Below are positions 54,944 to 63,295 of a stretch of DNA of 64,000 nucleotides, piece by piece. The translations under genes and the position numbers were made by a program. Source of the DNA: Pseudomonadota bacterium (GTDB lineage Bacteria > Desulfobacterota > Desulfobulbia > Desulfobulbales > Desulfocapsaceae); the NCBI GenBank assembly GCA_023412495.1, contig JAEYNP010000114.1, forward strand, positions 1-64,000. The letters run 5' to 3'. Position 1 is the first letter of the stretch. Every line of letters begins with the position of its first letter. A model generated the notes under the pieces. The model was not told the origin of the DNA. It saw only the letters and a list, made by a program, of their open reading frames with translations, and made no database searches.

Positions 54944-57241
54944 TTATAAGCTCACCCCGAACGGTGCACCGATGTTGGCGAGGCTGAACATCACGAGATA
55001 GGTGGTATCGATCGGAGTGTACCTCGTCTCAAACTGCACCGACCAGCAGAGAGCCTGATAAATAAGTGAGCCTGTTGCTTTGTTCGTTTCATCATGGGCT
55101 ATGGAATGCTGCACCTCGCCGCCGGCGAACCAACGGTTCCAGATCTGCGCTCGACCTCGGGCGTTGATTTGTTCTATATCTTGCTGTTCATTGAAGCTGT
55201 ATTCGAGGCCTATGCGATCGCCCCGACTGTTGCCGTACTCGCCGGAGAACGAATGGGTGGTGAAGTCCCCATCATAAACATCATAAAATGTCTTGTAATT
55301 GAGAGCTGTCCATGCCATGGGGTTCCAGACCAGCTTGGCGAAGATCGGTCCGAAAGGCTCATCCGACGCTTCATCCCGCAAATCGAAAATCTGCTCGATT
55401 TTCAAAGAAGCGGCCTGACGGGTATCATCGAGGTCCGGGCCGGAATTTTTGTACACGTTGAAGAAATTGTCAAAGCCGTAAGTAATGGAATTCCTGTCAG
55501 AGATCCTGTCGACGGAATCGAAGCTCGGCAAATCCTCCTGGTCGACATCAGGAATGTAGCCATATTTCACATACGGCCTGATCTGGTGGGCGAAGCTGCG
55601 GAGTTCATCGCCGCCAAGGTAATAATCTCTCTCCAGGGTGGTAGCCACCTCTGTTTCGAATTCCGGAAGGAATCTGTTCTGGGTGTCGCTCTCATCCCAA
55701 TCGGCATCGCCGTAGGTCTCAACGGAATAGAATGTGTCCCTAACGGCTACCTCGGCGCGTGATTCAAGATACGGGCTGAGGCGGACAGGGGCGGAGATTG
55801 CCGGTCGGAGATCGACGCGATGCCCCCCCACGCCGTCTTCCCGCCAGTAGTTGACGTAGTCGCCATTCCAGTCGGCGGTAAAGATGGATTCGCCGATCGG
55901 CAGGGCTCCCGAATAAATGATGTTCGGCAGTTTCCACAGCGGCGTATTGGTGTCGCTGGCATTGGACCTGGCGTCGTTTATCGCCAAGAGGTTGGCTTGC
56001 AGGGATTGACCGCTCCAGCTACGCAGGGTTTTCAGAGAGTTCTCACGGAAAACCGAGGTGTCGTTTTGGAACCCTCTGCCGAAGGTCTTGAGGTATCTGG
56101 TATAGGTGTTATCGAACCCGGTGACGCCTGAGTCGAAATCGCGCAGGTAGTCTTCGTCGGAGACTATGTCGATATCGAGACGGGTCTGCCATTCGCCGGC
56201 GAAGAGTTGATCGGCTTTACCCCGCAGCCAGTAACGCTCGCTGTCGCCGTCGAAACCGGATTCGGAGGGTTCGGACGAGCTGTCATCGAGATAACTCCCC
56301 GTAAACATGCCTTTGTCTCTGGCATCCAGGACATAGCGGTACTCGGCGCCGGGCATGAAGCCTCGATCGAAGTAATATTCAGGGAAGAGGGTGAGGTCGG
56401 TGGAATCGGAGATGTTAACGAAAAACGGTAAATTTATGCCGAATCCGCCGTCCTCCGATGTCTTGAATTCCGGAAAGAGAAAACCCGTCTGGCGGGTATT
56501 TTTAGCCGGAACGATCATATAGGGAAGATAGAATACCGGCACGTCCTTGATTCTGAAGGTGGCATGGCGCAGTTCCGCGTAGCCGCCCTGCTTTATGTCG
56601 GTATCGGCACTGGCGAGACTCCAGGGCGGCGTCTCTCCTTCTTCCACTTTACAGGTGATGACCCAGCCGTCGATGACCCGATAGGTGTTGAAGCCGGTTT
56701 TCTCGATGGTCTGTCCTTCCAGATGCATGCTGAGTTCCTTGCGGACGACGGTGGCATCGGTGAACTTCCCGGTTTCATCGGTGAGATTCAAGGTGGCTTC
56801 CTTGGCGTACAGCTGGTCTTCGTTGGTGATTATTTTTACATTGCCTTTGGCCTTGATGGATTGGAGTTCCACGTCGTAGACGACCCAATCGGCACTGATG
56901 GTGACCGTGGTGCGATATTTAGGCCCAACCTCCTTCTCGATTTCTTCCGCCGCTTTTTCAGGTTCCTCCACGTCCTCTTCCAGCAGTTCTGTCCAGGAGG
57001 TTTTTTTCAACCCTGCCGCCGGTTTTGGCGTGAACTGTTCCTTTTTTTCGAGAATAACATTGCCTTGGGCGACAATACTATTGGGATCCTCGTAGCGCAT
57101 CAGTTTATCGGCGGAGATGTCCCATTTCTGGGTGGAGACCTTTTCCGCGAGAGCATAATCGGCAATGCCATTGATCTGAAGGCAGCACAGAACAGCGAAG
57201 GCAAGACGCTGACGGAACATTCGAAACGGGCAGAGAGACAC
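54944..57241 (-). CDS. lptD: LPS-assembly protein LptD
   Basis: Outer-membrane barrel that inserts lipopolysaccharide into the outer leaflet. 765 aa: signal peptide (RLAFAVLCCLQINGIADYALA), an OstA-like jellyroll (about 40-215; WVVYDVELQSIKAKGNVKII), then the long barrel domain ending in ...VMFSLANIGAPFGVSL. An acidic insert (EEDVEEPEKAAEEIEKEV) interrupts the OstA region. I chose the GTG at 57241 because AAGGAG stands six bases before it; the internal ATG at 57220 has no such site. Conserved LptD disulfide cysteines are few here: I see only one or two in the mature part, unlike the four of E. coli. Confidence 0.93.
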   Translation of the reverse strand: MSLCPFRMFRQRLAFAVLCCLQINGIADYALAEKVSTQKWDISADKLMRYEDPNSIVAQGNVILEKKEQFTPKPAAGLKKTSWTELLEEDVEEPEKAAEEIEKEVGPKYRTTVTISADWVVYDVELQSIKAKGNVKIITNEDQLYAKEATLNLTDETGKFTDATVVRKELSMHLEGQTIEKTGFNTYRVIDGWVITCKVEEGETPPWSLASADTDIKQGGYAELRHATFRIKDVPVFYLPYMIVPAKNTRQTGFLFPEFKTSEDGGFGINLPFFVNISDSTDLTLFPEYYFDRGFMPGAEYRYVLDARDKGMFTGSYLDDSSSEPSESGFDGDSERYWLRGKADQLFAGEWQTRLDIDIVSDEDYLRDFDSGVTGFDNTYTRYLKTFGRGFQNDTSVFRENSLKTLRSWSGQSLQANLLAINDARSNASDTNTPLWKLPNIIYSGALPIGESIFTADWNGDYVNYWREDGVGGHRVDLRPAISAPVRLSPYLESRAEVAVRDTFYSVETYGDADWDESDTQNRFLPEFETEVATTLERDYYLGGDELRSFAHQIRPYVKYGYIPDVDQEDLPSFDSVDRISDRNSITYGFDNFFNVYKNSGPDLDDTRQAASLKIEQIFDLRDEASDEPFGPIFAKLVWNPMAWTALNYKTFYDVYDGDFTTHSFSGEYGNSRGDRIGLEYSFNEQQDIEQINARGRAQIWNRWFAGGEVQHSIAHDETNKATGSLIYQALCWSVQFETRYTPIDTTYLVMFSLANIGAPFGVSL

Positions 57242-58023
57242 TGTTAACTCCTTGGGAGAGAATGTTGTCGGGGTTGAAGTATAATTTTCTTTTCTGCGGA
57301 AAAAAATACCATGACTCCTTTGATGCGGTAAAGTCCCATGCAAGAGGTTCCGGATAATTAATTGCTCGAATGTAACGGCCCTCGGTAGACACTGTCAAGT
57401 TTAAAGTCATTGCACTGAGGAAGCCAAAACCAATTATCTTTCTTATATAATTAAGGAAATGGAGGGTGTAGCGCTTGCCCGGACACCAATGCAGGTGCTG
57501 CCTCCGATGTCAGACGTTCAGTGTCGTGTACAAATTTTATTTGTCTTTCGGTACAATAGACAGTACTAGTTTTTCCGAATGTAATATATTTCAATTATGA
57601 CAGATTCATTATGGTGAATCCTGTTGCAGCTTGGAAGACTCTTGTCCTGAGAAGTTGGAATCAGAAGAGATTTCGCATGATCGATGGACAGAGTGACAAA
57701 TGATGTGAGGCTTTCGAGTATGCCGGTGAAACGGACGCCTAGAGACCCCAGTCCGTTTCATATTCCAGTGAAGGTGCGGGTTCAGTAAGTTCAATCGTCT
57801 CCGTGCGGACAACAGCCTGGTTTACGAGCGGCGATATCCATCTTGGATGATGCCGCGCAGTGTTCGGAGATGATCTTCCTGAATGTGCGCCGATCGACGT
57901 AATGGCGTTAAACAAAATGGGGATTGCTGTGTTTGCCGGCTTATGTCCGGCGAGGCGGCAACCCAGGAACTTGCCTGATGTCCGGACGAAGGTTTTAGGG
58001 CATTCGGATGAAGAGGATTGCTT
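57242..58023. other. Divergent lptD/RNase E intergenic region
   Basis: A 782-base gap. It holds the lptD promoter (57370-57398). The part next to the RNase gene (about 57840-58010) contains nested inverted repeats: GCCGG-CTTATGT-CCGGC near 57938 within TTGCCG...CGGCAA, and a further TGTCCGG copy near 57978. This is plausible as a structured leader, as RNase E mRNA is self-regulated in other bacteria. No convincing small gene was found in either strand. Confidence 0.5.
57370..57398 (-). promoter_or_regulatory. Promoter of lptD
   Basis: On the minus strand, TTGACA (57398-57393) and TTACAT (57375-57370) are 17 bases apart, about 130 bases upstream of the start codon. Confidence 0.55.
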
Positions 58024-60402
58024 ATGGTTGCAAAAACAGAAGATGATGCTGAAAAAAAGGTGGTTCAAGTAAAGGCGAAGACCGGAGCTTGGTGGAAGAG
58101 TACAGAAAAGACGGAGGCCGCGTCCGATGGCGAGCCTGTAGCGCCGGCCGGGGAACCGGAGAAAAAGAAACCGAAGAGATCGCCCAGAAAAGCTGCCAAA
58201 AAGAAAGCGGCGGAGCCGGTTTTAGACGCAACGATTGCCGAAACGGTCGAGGCCGCACCCGGCGAGAGTGCGGAAGGCATCGCTCAGAATCGGCAGGCCG
58301 CAGAGAAGGCCGGCAGGAAGAGACCTCCACGCAATCGGAAAGGGTCGCGGAGGAAGGAGGCGAAGCCGGCCGCGGATCAGGCTTTTGAGGAGGCAAAGCC
58401 GGCAGAGGTTCGTGCTGTCGCCGAGGTGAAAACCGCTGAGGACCGGATTTCCGGGGAAACGAAACCGCCGAAGGAACAGGTTGTGGCGGCGCCGGCTGCT
58501 TTCACCCCCAAGGATTTGCCGGTTGGCGAGCTTTCGGAGTCCGCGGTTCCGGAGGCTCAGGCTGTCGAACAGATCCCTGCTCCGGAGGACGATAAAAACC
58601 TTCGTGAAAGACGAAAGGGCAGGGGCAGCAGGGGACGGCGCGGGAAGAGGGGAGGCAAGAAGCAATCTTCAGGCGAGGAGGTGCTTGTCAAAAGTGATTC
58701 CGTGGAGTCGGTGCCGGTTGAGTCGGAAGCGTTTCCGGATCGACCGCTGCCGGCAAGGGCGGAGGAAGATGAAGATTTCGGCGACTACTTTCATGAGGAA
58801 GATCTGCCGGAAGAGCTCGAGGAAGAGGAAGCGGTAGAGGTCGAAGAGCCGCAGCCGGAAGTGAAAAGGGTCTGCAAGCTGCTGATCAACGCTGAGGAGC
58901 CGGAGGAGTGCCGGCTGGCCCTGCTCGAGGACGGTCGGCTGGAATCCATTCATGTCTCGACCATCTCCCGGACCCAGACCAAGAATAACATCTACAAAGC
59001 CAAGATCGTCGCGATCGAACCGAGCCTCCAGGCTGCCTTCGTCGATTATGGGACGGAGAAGAACGGCTTTCTTCCATTCAGCGAGATCCATCCGGAATAC
59101 TACAAGCAGGATTTGAGCAGCGAGGTCCGCCATTTGGTGGAAACTCACCAGTGGAAGAAGCTTTCGATCACGGATGTGATCGAGAGGGGGCAGGAGGTGC
59201 TCGCCCAGGTGGTGAAAGAGGAGGTCGGCAAGAAGGGGGCCAACATGACCACCTACCTGTCTATTCCCGGAAGGTGTGTGGTTCTCATGCCGGGCTCCGA
59301 TTCCTCGGGCATTTCCCGAAAGATCTCGGGAGAGGAGCGGCGGTCGCAGCTGCGCGGGGCCATGGCCTCCATCGACATGCCGGAAGGGATCGGCTGGATT
59401 GTCCGTACCGCGAGCGTCGATATCAATGAAGAAGTGCTCAGCCGGGACGTCAATTACCTGCTGAGCCTGTGGGAGGAGATAAAGCGCAAGGGCCAGGAGA
59501 TGGATGGCTTCGGCCTTGTGTATGAGGATCAGGAGAGCGTTTTGAGGTTTCTCCGGGAGCATTTCGATCCTTCCATCCAGGAGATTCTGGTCGACGATCG
59601 GACCGCCCTCGAGCAGGTGAAGAAGTTTGTCGACCTTTTGCCGGAAAACCAGCGCAACGTCAAGGTTCGCCTGCATCAGGGAGCCAGGCCGATCTTCAAC
59701 CAGTACAGCATCGAAGACCAGATCGAATCCATTTACCAGCCGCAGGTCAACCTTCCTTCGGGCGGATCGATCGTCATCAGCCCGACCGAGGCGCTGGTCG
59801 CCATCGATGTCAACTCCGGCTCCACTTCACGGGGCAAGAATTTCGAGGCCTCGATCTTCCAGGCGAACATGGAGGCGGCCTCGGAACTGGCGCGACAACT
59901 CCGCCTCAGGGACCTGGGAGGCTTGATCGTCGTCGATTTTATCGATATGCGTAATCGCAAGCATATACAGGCCGTAGAGAAAAAGGTGCGGGAGGCCATG
60001 AAGAAAGACAAGGCCAAAGTCGATTTCAGCCGCATCTCAAAGTTCGGCCTCATGCAGATCTCGCGGCAAAAACTCGGCGCCCCGATCGAAGCCGGCAATT
60101 ACCGCCAGTGCGAACACTGTAAGGGCAGGGGCACGGTCAGATCGGTGGAGACCCTTTCCCTCTACTATCTGCGACGCATTCAGACCGGAGCGAGCCGCAA
60201 GGTGGTCGGTCGTGTTGAGTGCCATTTTCCCATCGATGTGGCATCCTATCTGCAAAACAACAAGAGGGCCGAGCTCTACGAAATGGAAAAACGGTACAAT
60301 GCTGAGATCTCCATTTACGCTGAACCCGACATGAAACCGATGGACAACGAACTCATTTTCCATAAGGGGGAAAAAGAGGAAAGCCCCAAAAAACAGGCTT
60401 GA
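58024..60402 (+). CDS. Rne/Rng-family ribonuclease with long disordered N-terminal extension
   Basis: Single-strand-specific endoribonuclease for mRNA decay and rRNA/tRNA processing, 792 aa. Residues 1 to about 280 are a low-complexity extension of alternating basic (KKKPKRSPRKAAKKK, RKGRGSRGRRGKRGGKKQ) and acidic (EEDLPEELEEEEAVEVEE) tracts. The catalytic core follows: S1 domain (about 305-400, NNIYKAKIVAIEPSLQAAFVDYG), DNase-I-like domain with metal-binding Asp in ALVAIDVNSGS and VVDFIDM (about 590-645), and the zinc-link CEHCKGRG (about 695). E. coli RNase E carries its disordered scaffold at the C-terminus; here it is N-terminal. AGAGGA precedes the ATG. Confidence 0.93.
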   Translation: MVAKTEDDAEKKVVQVKAKTGAWWKSTEKTEAASDGEPVAPAGEPEKKKPKRSPRKAAKKKAAEPVLDATIAETVEAAPGESAEGIAQNRQAAEKAGRKRPPRNRKGSRRKEAKPAADQAFEEAKPAEVRAVAEVKTAEDRISGETKPPKEQVVAAPAAFTPKDLPVGELSESAVPEAQAVEQIPAPEDDKNLRERRKGRGSRGRRGKRGGKKQSSGEEVLVKSDSVESVPVESEAFPDRPLPARAEEDEDFGDYFHEEDLPEELEEEEAVEVEEPQPEVKRVCKLLINAEEPEECRLALLEDGRLESIHVSTISRTQTKNNIYKAKIVAIEPSLQAAFVDYGTEKNGFLPFSEIHPEYYKQDLSSEVRHLVETHQWKKLSITDVIERGQEVLAQVVKEEVGKKGANMTTYLSIPGRCVVLMPGSDSSGISRKISGEERRSQLRGAMASIDMPEGIGWIVRTASVDINEEVLSRDVNYLLSLWEEIKRKGQEMDGFGLVYEDQESVLRFLREHFDPSIQEILVDDRTALEQVKKFVDLLPENQRNVKVRLHQGARPIFNQYSIEDQIESIYQPQVNLPSGGSIVISPTEALVAIDVNSGSTSRGKNFEASIFQANMEAASELARQLRLRDLGGLIVVDFIDMRNRKHIQAVEKKVREAMKKDKAKVDFSRISKFGLMQISRQKLGAPIEAGNYRQCEHCKGRGTVRSVETLSLYYLRRIQTGASRKVVGRVECHFPIDVASYLQNNKRAELYEMEKRYNAEISIYAEPDMKPMDNELIFHKGEKEESPKKQA

Positions 60403-60439
60403 GTTAGCTCTCGATCTGGGGTATATAGCAACTCTCCAA

Positions 60440-60516
60440 GCACCAGTAGCTCAGCTGGATAGAGTACCTGACTACGAATCAGGGGGTCACAGGTTCGAAT
60501 CCTGTCTGGTGTACCA
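60440..60516 (+). tRNA. tRNA-Arg (anticodon ACG)
   Basis: A complete cloverleaf. Acceptor GCACCAG pairs with CTGGTGT; D arm GCTC/GAGT; anticodon stem CCTGA/TCAGG with loop CTACGAA, anticodon ACG; T arm ACAGG-TTCGAAT-CCTGT. CCA is encoded. A-to-I editing at position 34 would let it read CGU, CGC and CGA. It lies 37 bases after the RNase gene and is followed by a terminator. Confidence 0.97.
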
Positions 60517-60528
60517 AGGACAAATCAA

Positions 60529-60564
60529 GGGACTTGCAGCATCTTGCTGTAAGTCCCTTTTTTT
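60529..60564 (+). terminator. Intrinsic terminator after tRNA-Arg
   Basis: GGGACTTGCAGC pairs with GCTGTAAGTCCC around ATCTT, followed by seven T. Confidence 0.96.
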
Positions 60565-60716
60565 ATTGTTACATGTGTAGTTTCCCGGTGCCGGTAGTGA
60601 TTTCTTTTAATCCGGTGTCGTTGGTGAATCGGCGTGACACCCGGATTTCCTGACAACGGTCTTGTCGTCCTCTGCTAGGAGGACGTCCAGCCTTTCCGGA
60701 GGCGCCACATATTCTC

Positions 60717-61415
60717 TCAAGTTTCTCTTTCAATCCGGCCAAACCTCTGCAGAAGGAGTGCTGTCAGCCAGCAGAGCAGAGACCAGGAGGAACCGGCTGT
60801 CCAGCCGGCCAGTACGTCGGTCGGCCAATGGACGCCAAGATAGACCCGGCTGCAGCCAACTATAAAAGTTGCCAGAATCGACAATATCAATATATACGAT
60901 TTCAGACGCAAAACTTTTGTGTGGCGGGCCAGCAGCCCACCTAATGTAAGGAAAACGACGGCAGAAAGCATGGAATGGCCGCTGGGGAAACTGGCGCTCA
61001 TTACATAGGTTTCATGGGGGACGAGGTCGGGACGAGGCCGATTGAAACCGTGTTTGAGGGCGGTGCTGAGCAAGAGCCCGCCGGAAACCGAAGCAACCAT
61101 GAACAGAGCCAACTTCTTCTTGTTTTGCAGAAGCAGAAAACCCACCACGACAAGACTCAGTGCCGTCAGAACGGCAATACCGCCCAGTGCGGAGAAATCG
61201 CGAATACCTTCCTCGAACCATTCTGGCCCCTTCGGATCCGACGGGTCGACCGGATTGCGCATTACCAGAAAAATCCATTCATCGATATGACGCGTTTCCC
61301 CCTCCCTCACCTCATCGGCCAGTTCAATGAACCCCCAGATTCCTCCGGCCGCCAGGAGCGATGTCAGAAGCAATACCAATTCAAGACGTGATATCTGGGA
61401 TAGAATGTATCTCAT
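60717..61415 (-). CDS. PAP2-family membrane phosphatase
   Basis: The 232-aa membrane protein has about six transmembrane segments and the three-part PAP2 signature: KHGFNRPRP (about 121), PSGHSML (about 144) and SRVYLGVHWPTDVLAG (about 189). Likely substrates are undecaprenyl diphosphate or phosphatidate; the sequence does not decide. A single leftward gene. Confidence 0.93.
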   Translation of the reverse strand: MRYILSQISRLELVLLLTSLLAAGGIWGFIELADEVREGETRHIDEWIFLVMRNPVDPSDPKGPEWFEEGIRDFSALGGIAVLTALSLVVVGFLLLQNKKKLALFMVASVSGGLLLSTALKHGFNRPRPDLVPHETYVMSASFPSGHSMLSAVVFLTLGGLLARHTKVLRLKSYILILSILATFIVGCSRVYLGVHWPTDVLAGWTAGSSWSLLCWLTALLLQRFGRIERET

Positions 61416-61526
61416 GTAAAAAGCATTGTGGAAAATTACCTGAGAGGATGATGAACAGCCTACAGACGGGAGGCTATTCTTTCTTCAATTCGGAACAGAT
61501 TCTGACTGGCTGCGGGTCTCCTCCGG

Positions 61527-61709
61527 TCATGTCAAAAAATAAAGCAACGGCACCTTGACAACCAGGGCGGAGTTTTTGGGATGACGGTAGCATGCCCTCT
61601 CGCTGCCGCAGCCGATAAGCAGTCGTTCGGGGAGATGGAGCGGATGTGAACTGCTGCAGCCGGATCGCATTTCATCCTGTGGGAACATCGGGTGAATTAC
61701 TTTTGCCAT
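61527..61709 (-). pseudogene. Remnant of a YrbL-like kinase-fold gene
   Basis: The 60-codon frame contains HLPERLLIGCGSERACYRHP and then KNSALVVKVP, which resembles the first strands of PhoP-regulated YrbL proteins (a protein-kinase-like fold): L-G-x-G-x-x-R-x-C-Y-x-H-P followed by I-K-I/V. It stops right after the presumptive ATP-binding lysine. Beyond the stop, neighbouring frames contain fragments that could continue the gene, each soon stopped, so it looks decayed. The whole 550-base gap between the PAP2 and ExoD genes holds nothing else recognisable. Confidence 0.45.
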
Positions 61710-61965
61710 AGAAATTGAGGACGAAATGCCGGCTGGGCTCTGGCTCTACCGAGGAAGGCACGTTGTATTGTAATTTTGTTAAAAAGCAGGCCCCGTTATC
61801 TTTTTCCTAACATTTCTTCTAATCTTTATCAAACAAATAACGCGGGAAAGGCGTTCGAATTCCGGCAGCGACAGCCTGATCCGCTTTTGCCGGGTTATCG
61901 GCTCTTATGATGTCATCTATGTTTGCGTGAAGTTTCGCTAGGACCACCATCTCTTCCCTCGTCTT

Positions 61966-62553
61966 TCAGGTGATGAGGTGGTAGGCAACCAAGCCGATGA
62001 TGATAATCGTGGCGGCAAAGGCAAACAGGGCGAGGAAGCCGTCGTGAGCGATCAGCGATAAACCGAAGGCGGTAAAAACGAGGCCGGTGCCGGAGGCGGA
62101 GAAGGGTATGAGTTCCATGAACGGCATGCCAAAGGTAAAAACCAGACAGATGATAGCGATGAAATACATGCTCGGCCCGCGAAGAAGAACGGTCAGGCGC
62201 GGGCGAAGCAGCCCGTCGATGAAACGGGCCGGTGGCATAAGCGATTTCAGAGCCTTTACCATCCTTGCCTGCTGAACCGAACGCTTGAGCAGCCACTGCG
62301 GCAGCCAGAAGTACTCTCTGCGCAAAAGGAGTTGCACGGCGATCAACAGCACGAAGAATCCCATGGTGGTGGGGAAGCCAGGGATGCCGCTCAGTGGTGA
62401 GATCAAAATGAACCCGACAAGGAGCAGTAAAGGGCCAAAAGATCTTGTCCCGACAGCCCTGACCATCACTTCCAGGGAGACATTGTCCCGGCCATCGGCG
62501 GCCTGGCCGAGCCGCAAAAGCAGCTGTTCGAGGTTTTTGAGGTCCTGAGGCAT
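61966..62553 (-). CDS. ExoD-like membrane protein
   Basis: The 195-aa protein has about five transmembrane segments and typical ExoD stretches: VSLEVMVRAVGTRSFGPLLLLVGFILISPLSGIPGFPT, then FWLPQWLLKRSV and PRLTVLLRGPSMYFIAIIC. ExoD was named for exopolysaccharide synthesis in rhizobia; its biochemical role is unclear. It is a single gene. Confidence 0.9.
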   Translation of the reverse strand: MPQDLKNLEQLLLRLGQAADGRDNVSLEVMVRAVGTRSFGPLLLLVGFILISPLSGIPGFPTTMGFFVLLIAVQLLLRREYFWLPQWLLKRSVQQARMVKALKSLMPPARFIDGLLRPRLTVLLRGPSMYFIAIICLVFTFGMPFMELIPFSASGTGLVFTAFGLSLIAHDGFLALFAFAATIIIIGLVAYHLIT

Positions 62554-63295
62554 ACTACCTTTCCCTAAATATGGACCGCCAGATACATGTGAACATCATT
62601 TTAAGATGTAACTCGAAGTGGTGAAGTTTCCATTGCTTTTTTTAAACGATGCAACAGGGAACAAGGGTAGTCAACATGTCAGGATTCAGGGATTGCGATG
62701 CCGAATGGTTCGAACGGTCCTGCAGCACGACGACGGGAAAAGGTGCGCGAACTGTCTCGACAGTTGCAAGAAAAAACATTTCATTTCAATAAGTAGCATT
62801 CATCATATAGTGTTGGCACAACCCGGCAATAAATTGTCTGCAAGAAAATTCATATTTTCCAATAATGTGGCAAGGCTAAACCGACTGCCTGAAAGACGCC
62901 GCAGGATTCAACACAAGCGGTACTATCGTTTTTCACTTTTTTCTGTCCAACAGCGGCATAGTGCGGTAGTGTGGTGCGAACGCTCCGCCGCATCTTCGGT
63001 TTTTTTCTCGGCTGTTATATCGTCCAACGCGGCGGGATCGCACCTTCATCTGCTGTTTTTTGGGGTAGTAGTAAGCTACTAAAGCGATAGGGTCTTGATT
63101 GTGATTTTGTTAGGAATAGGTTAGAATTGTCTCGCATCTCTCCTCATCCCATGCGGCGAGTGGATGATTCCGCTCCGATCGTAGCCGCAGTGGTACACAT
63201 TGATGAAATGTTGCCGTTATGGGATAATGTTCGTCGGGAATGGGGAGACCGCTGGAAGTGGCGGTGGATGTTCGACTTTTTGGCGAAGGGTAAGT
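62554..63295. other. Intergenic region before gspF
   Basis: A 742-base gap. Open frames at 62618-63082 and 63127-63309 have no convincing protein features or ribosome-binding site. One promoter candidate (63099-63127) lies near the right end. No terminator or repeat was recognised; the base composition is more AT-rich than in genes. Confidence 0.5.
63099..63127 (+). promoter_or_regulatory. Candidate promoter of gspF
   Basis: TTGTGA (63099-63104) and TAGAAT (63122-63127) are 17 bases apart; the gspF start codon is about 170 bases downstream. Confidence 0.35.

Noticed and set aside
57860..58072. 70-codon leader frame before the RNase gene
   Set aside because: It runs into the RNase gene in another frame and has no initiation signal.
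62815..62835. Sigma-54 promoter (TTGGCACAACCCGGCA)
   Set aside because: The -24 box is good but the -12 element does not match TTGC.
62618..63082. 154-codon frame before gspF as a real gene
   Set aside because: No ribosome-binding site, no conserved-looking segments, unusual composition.
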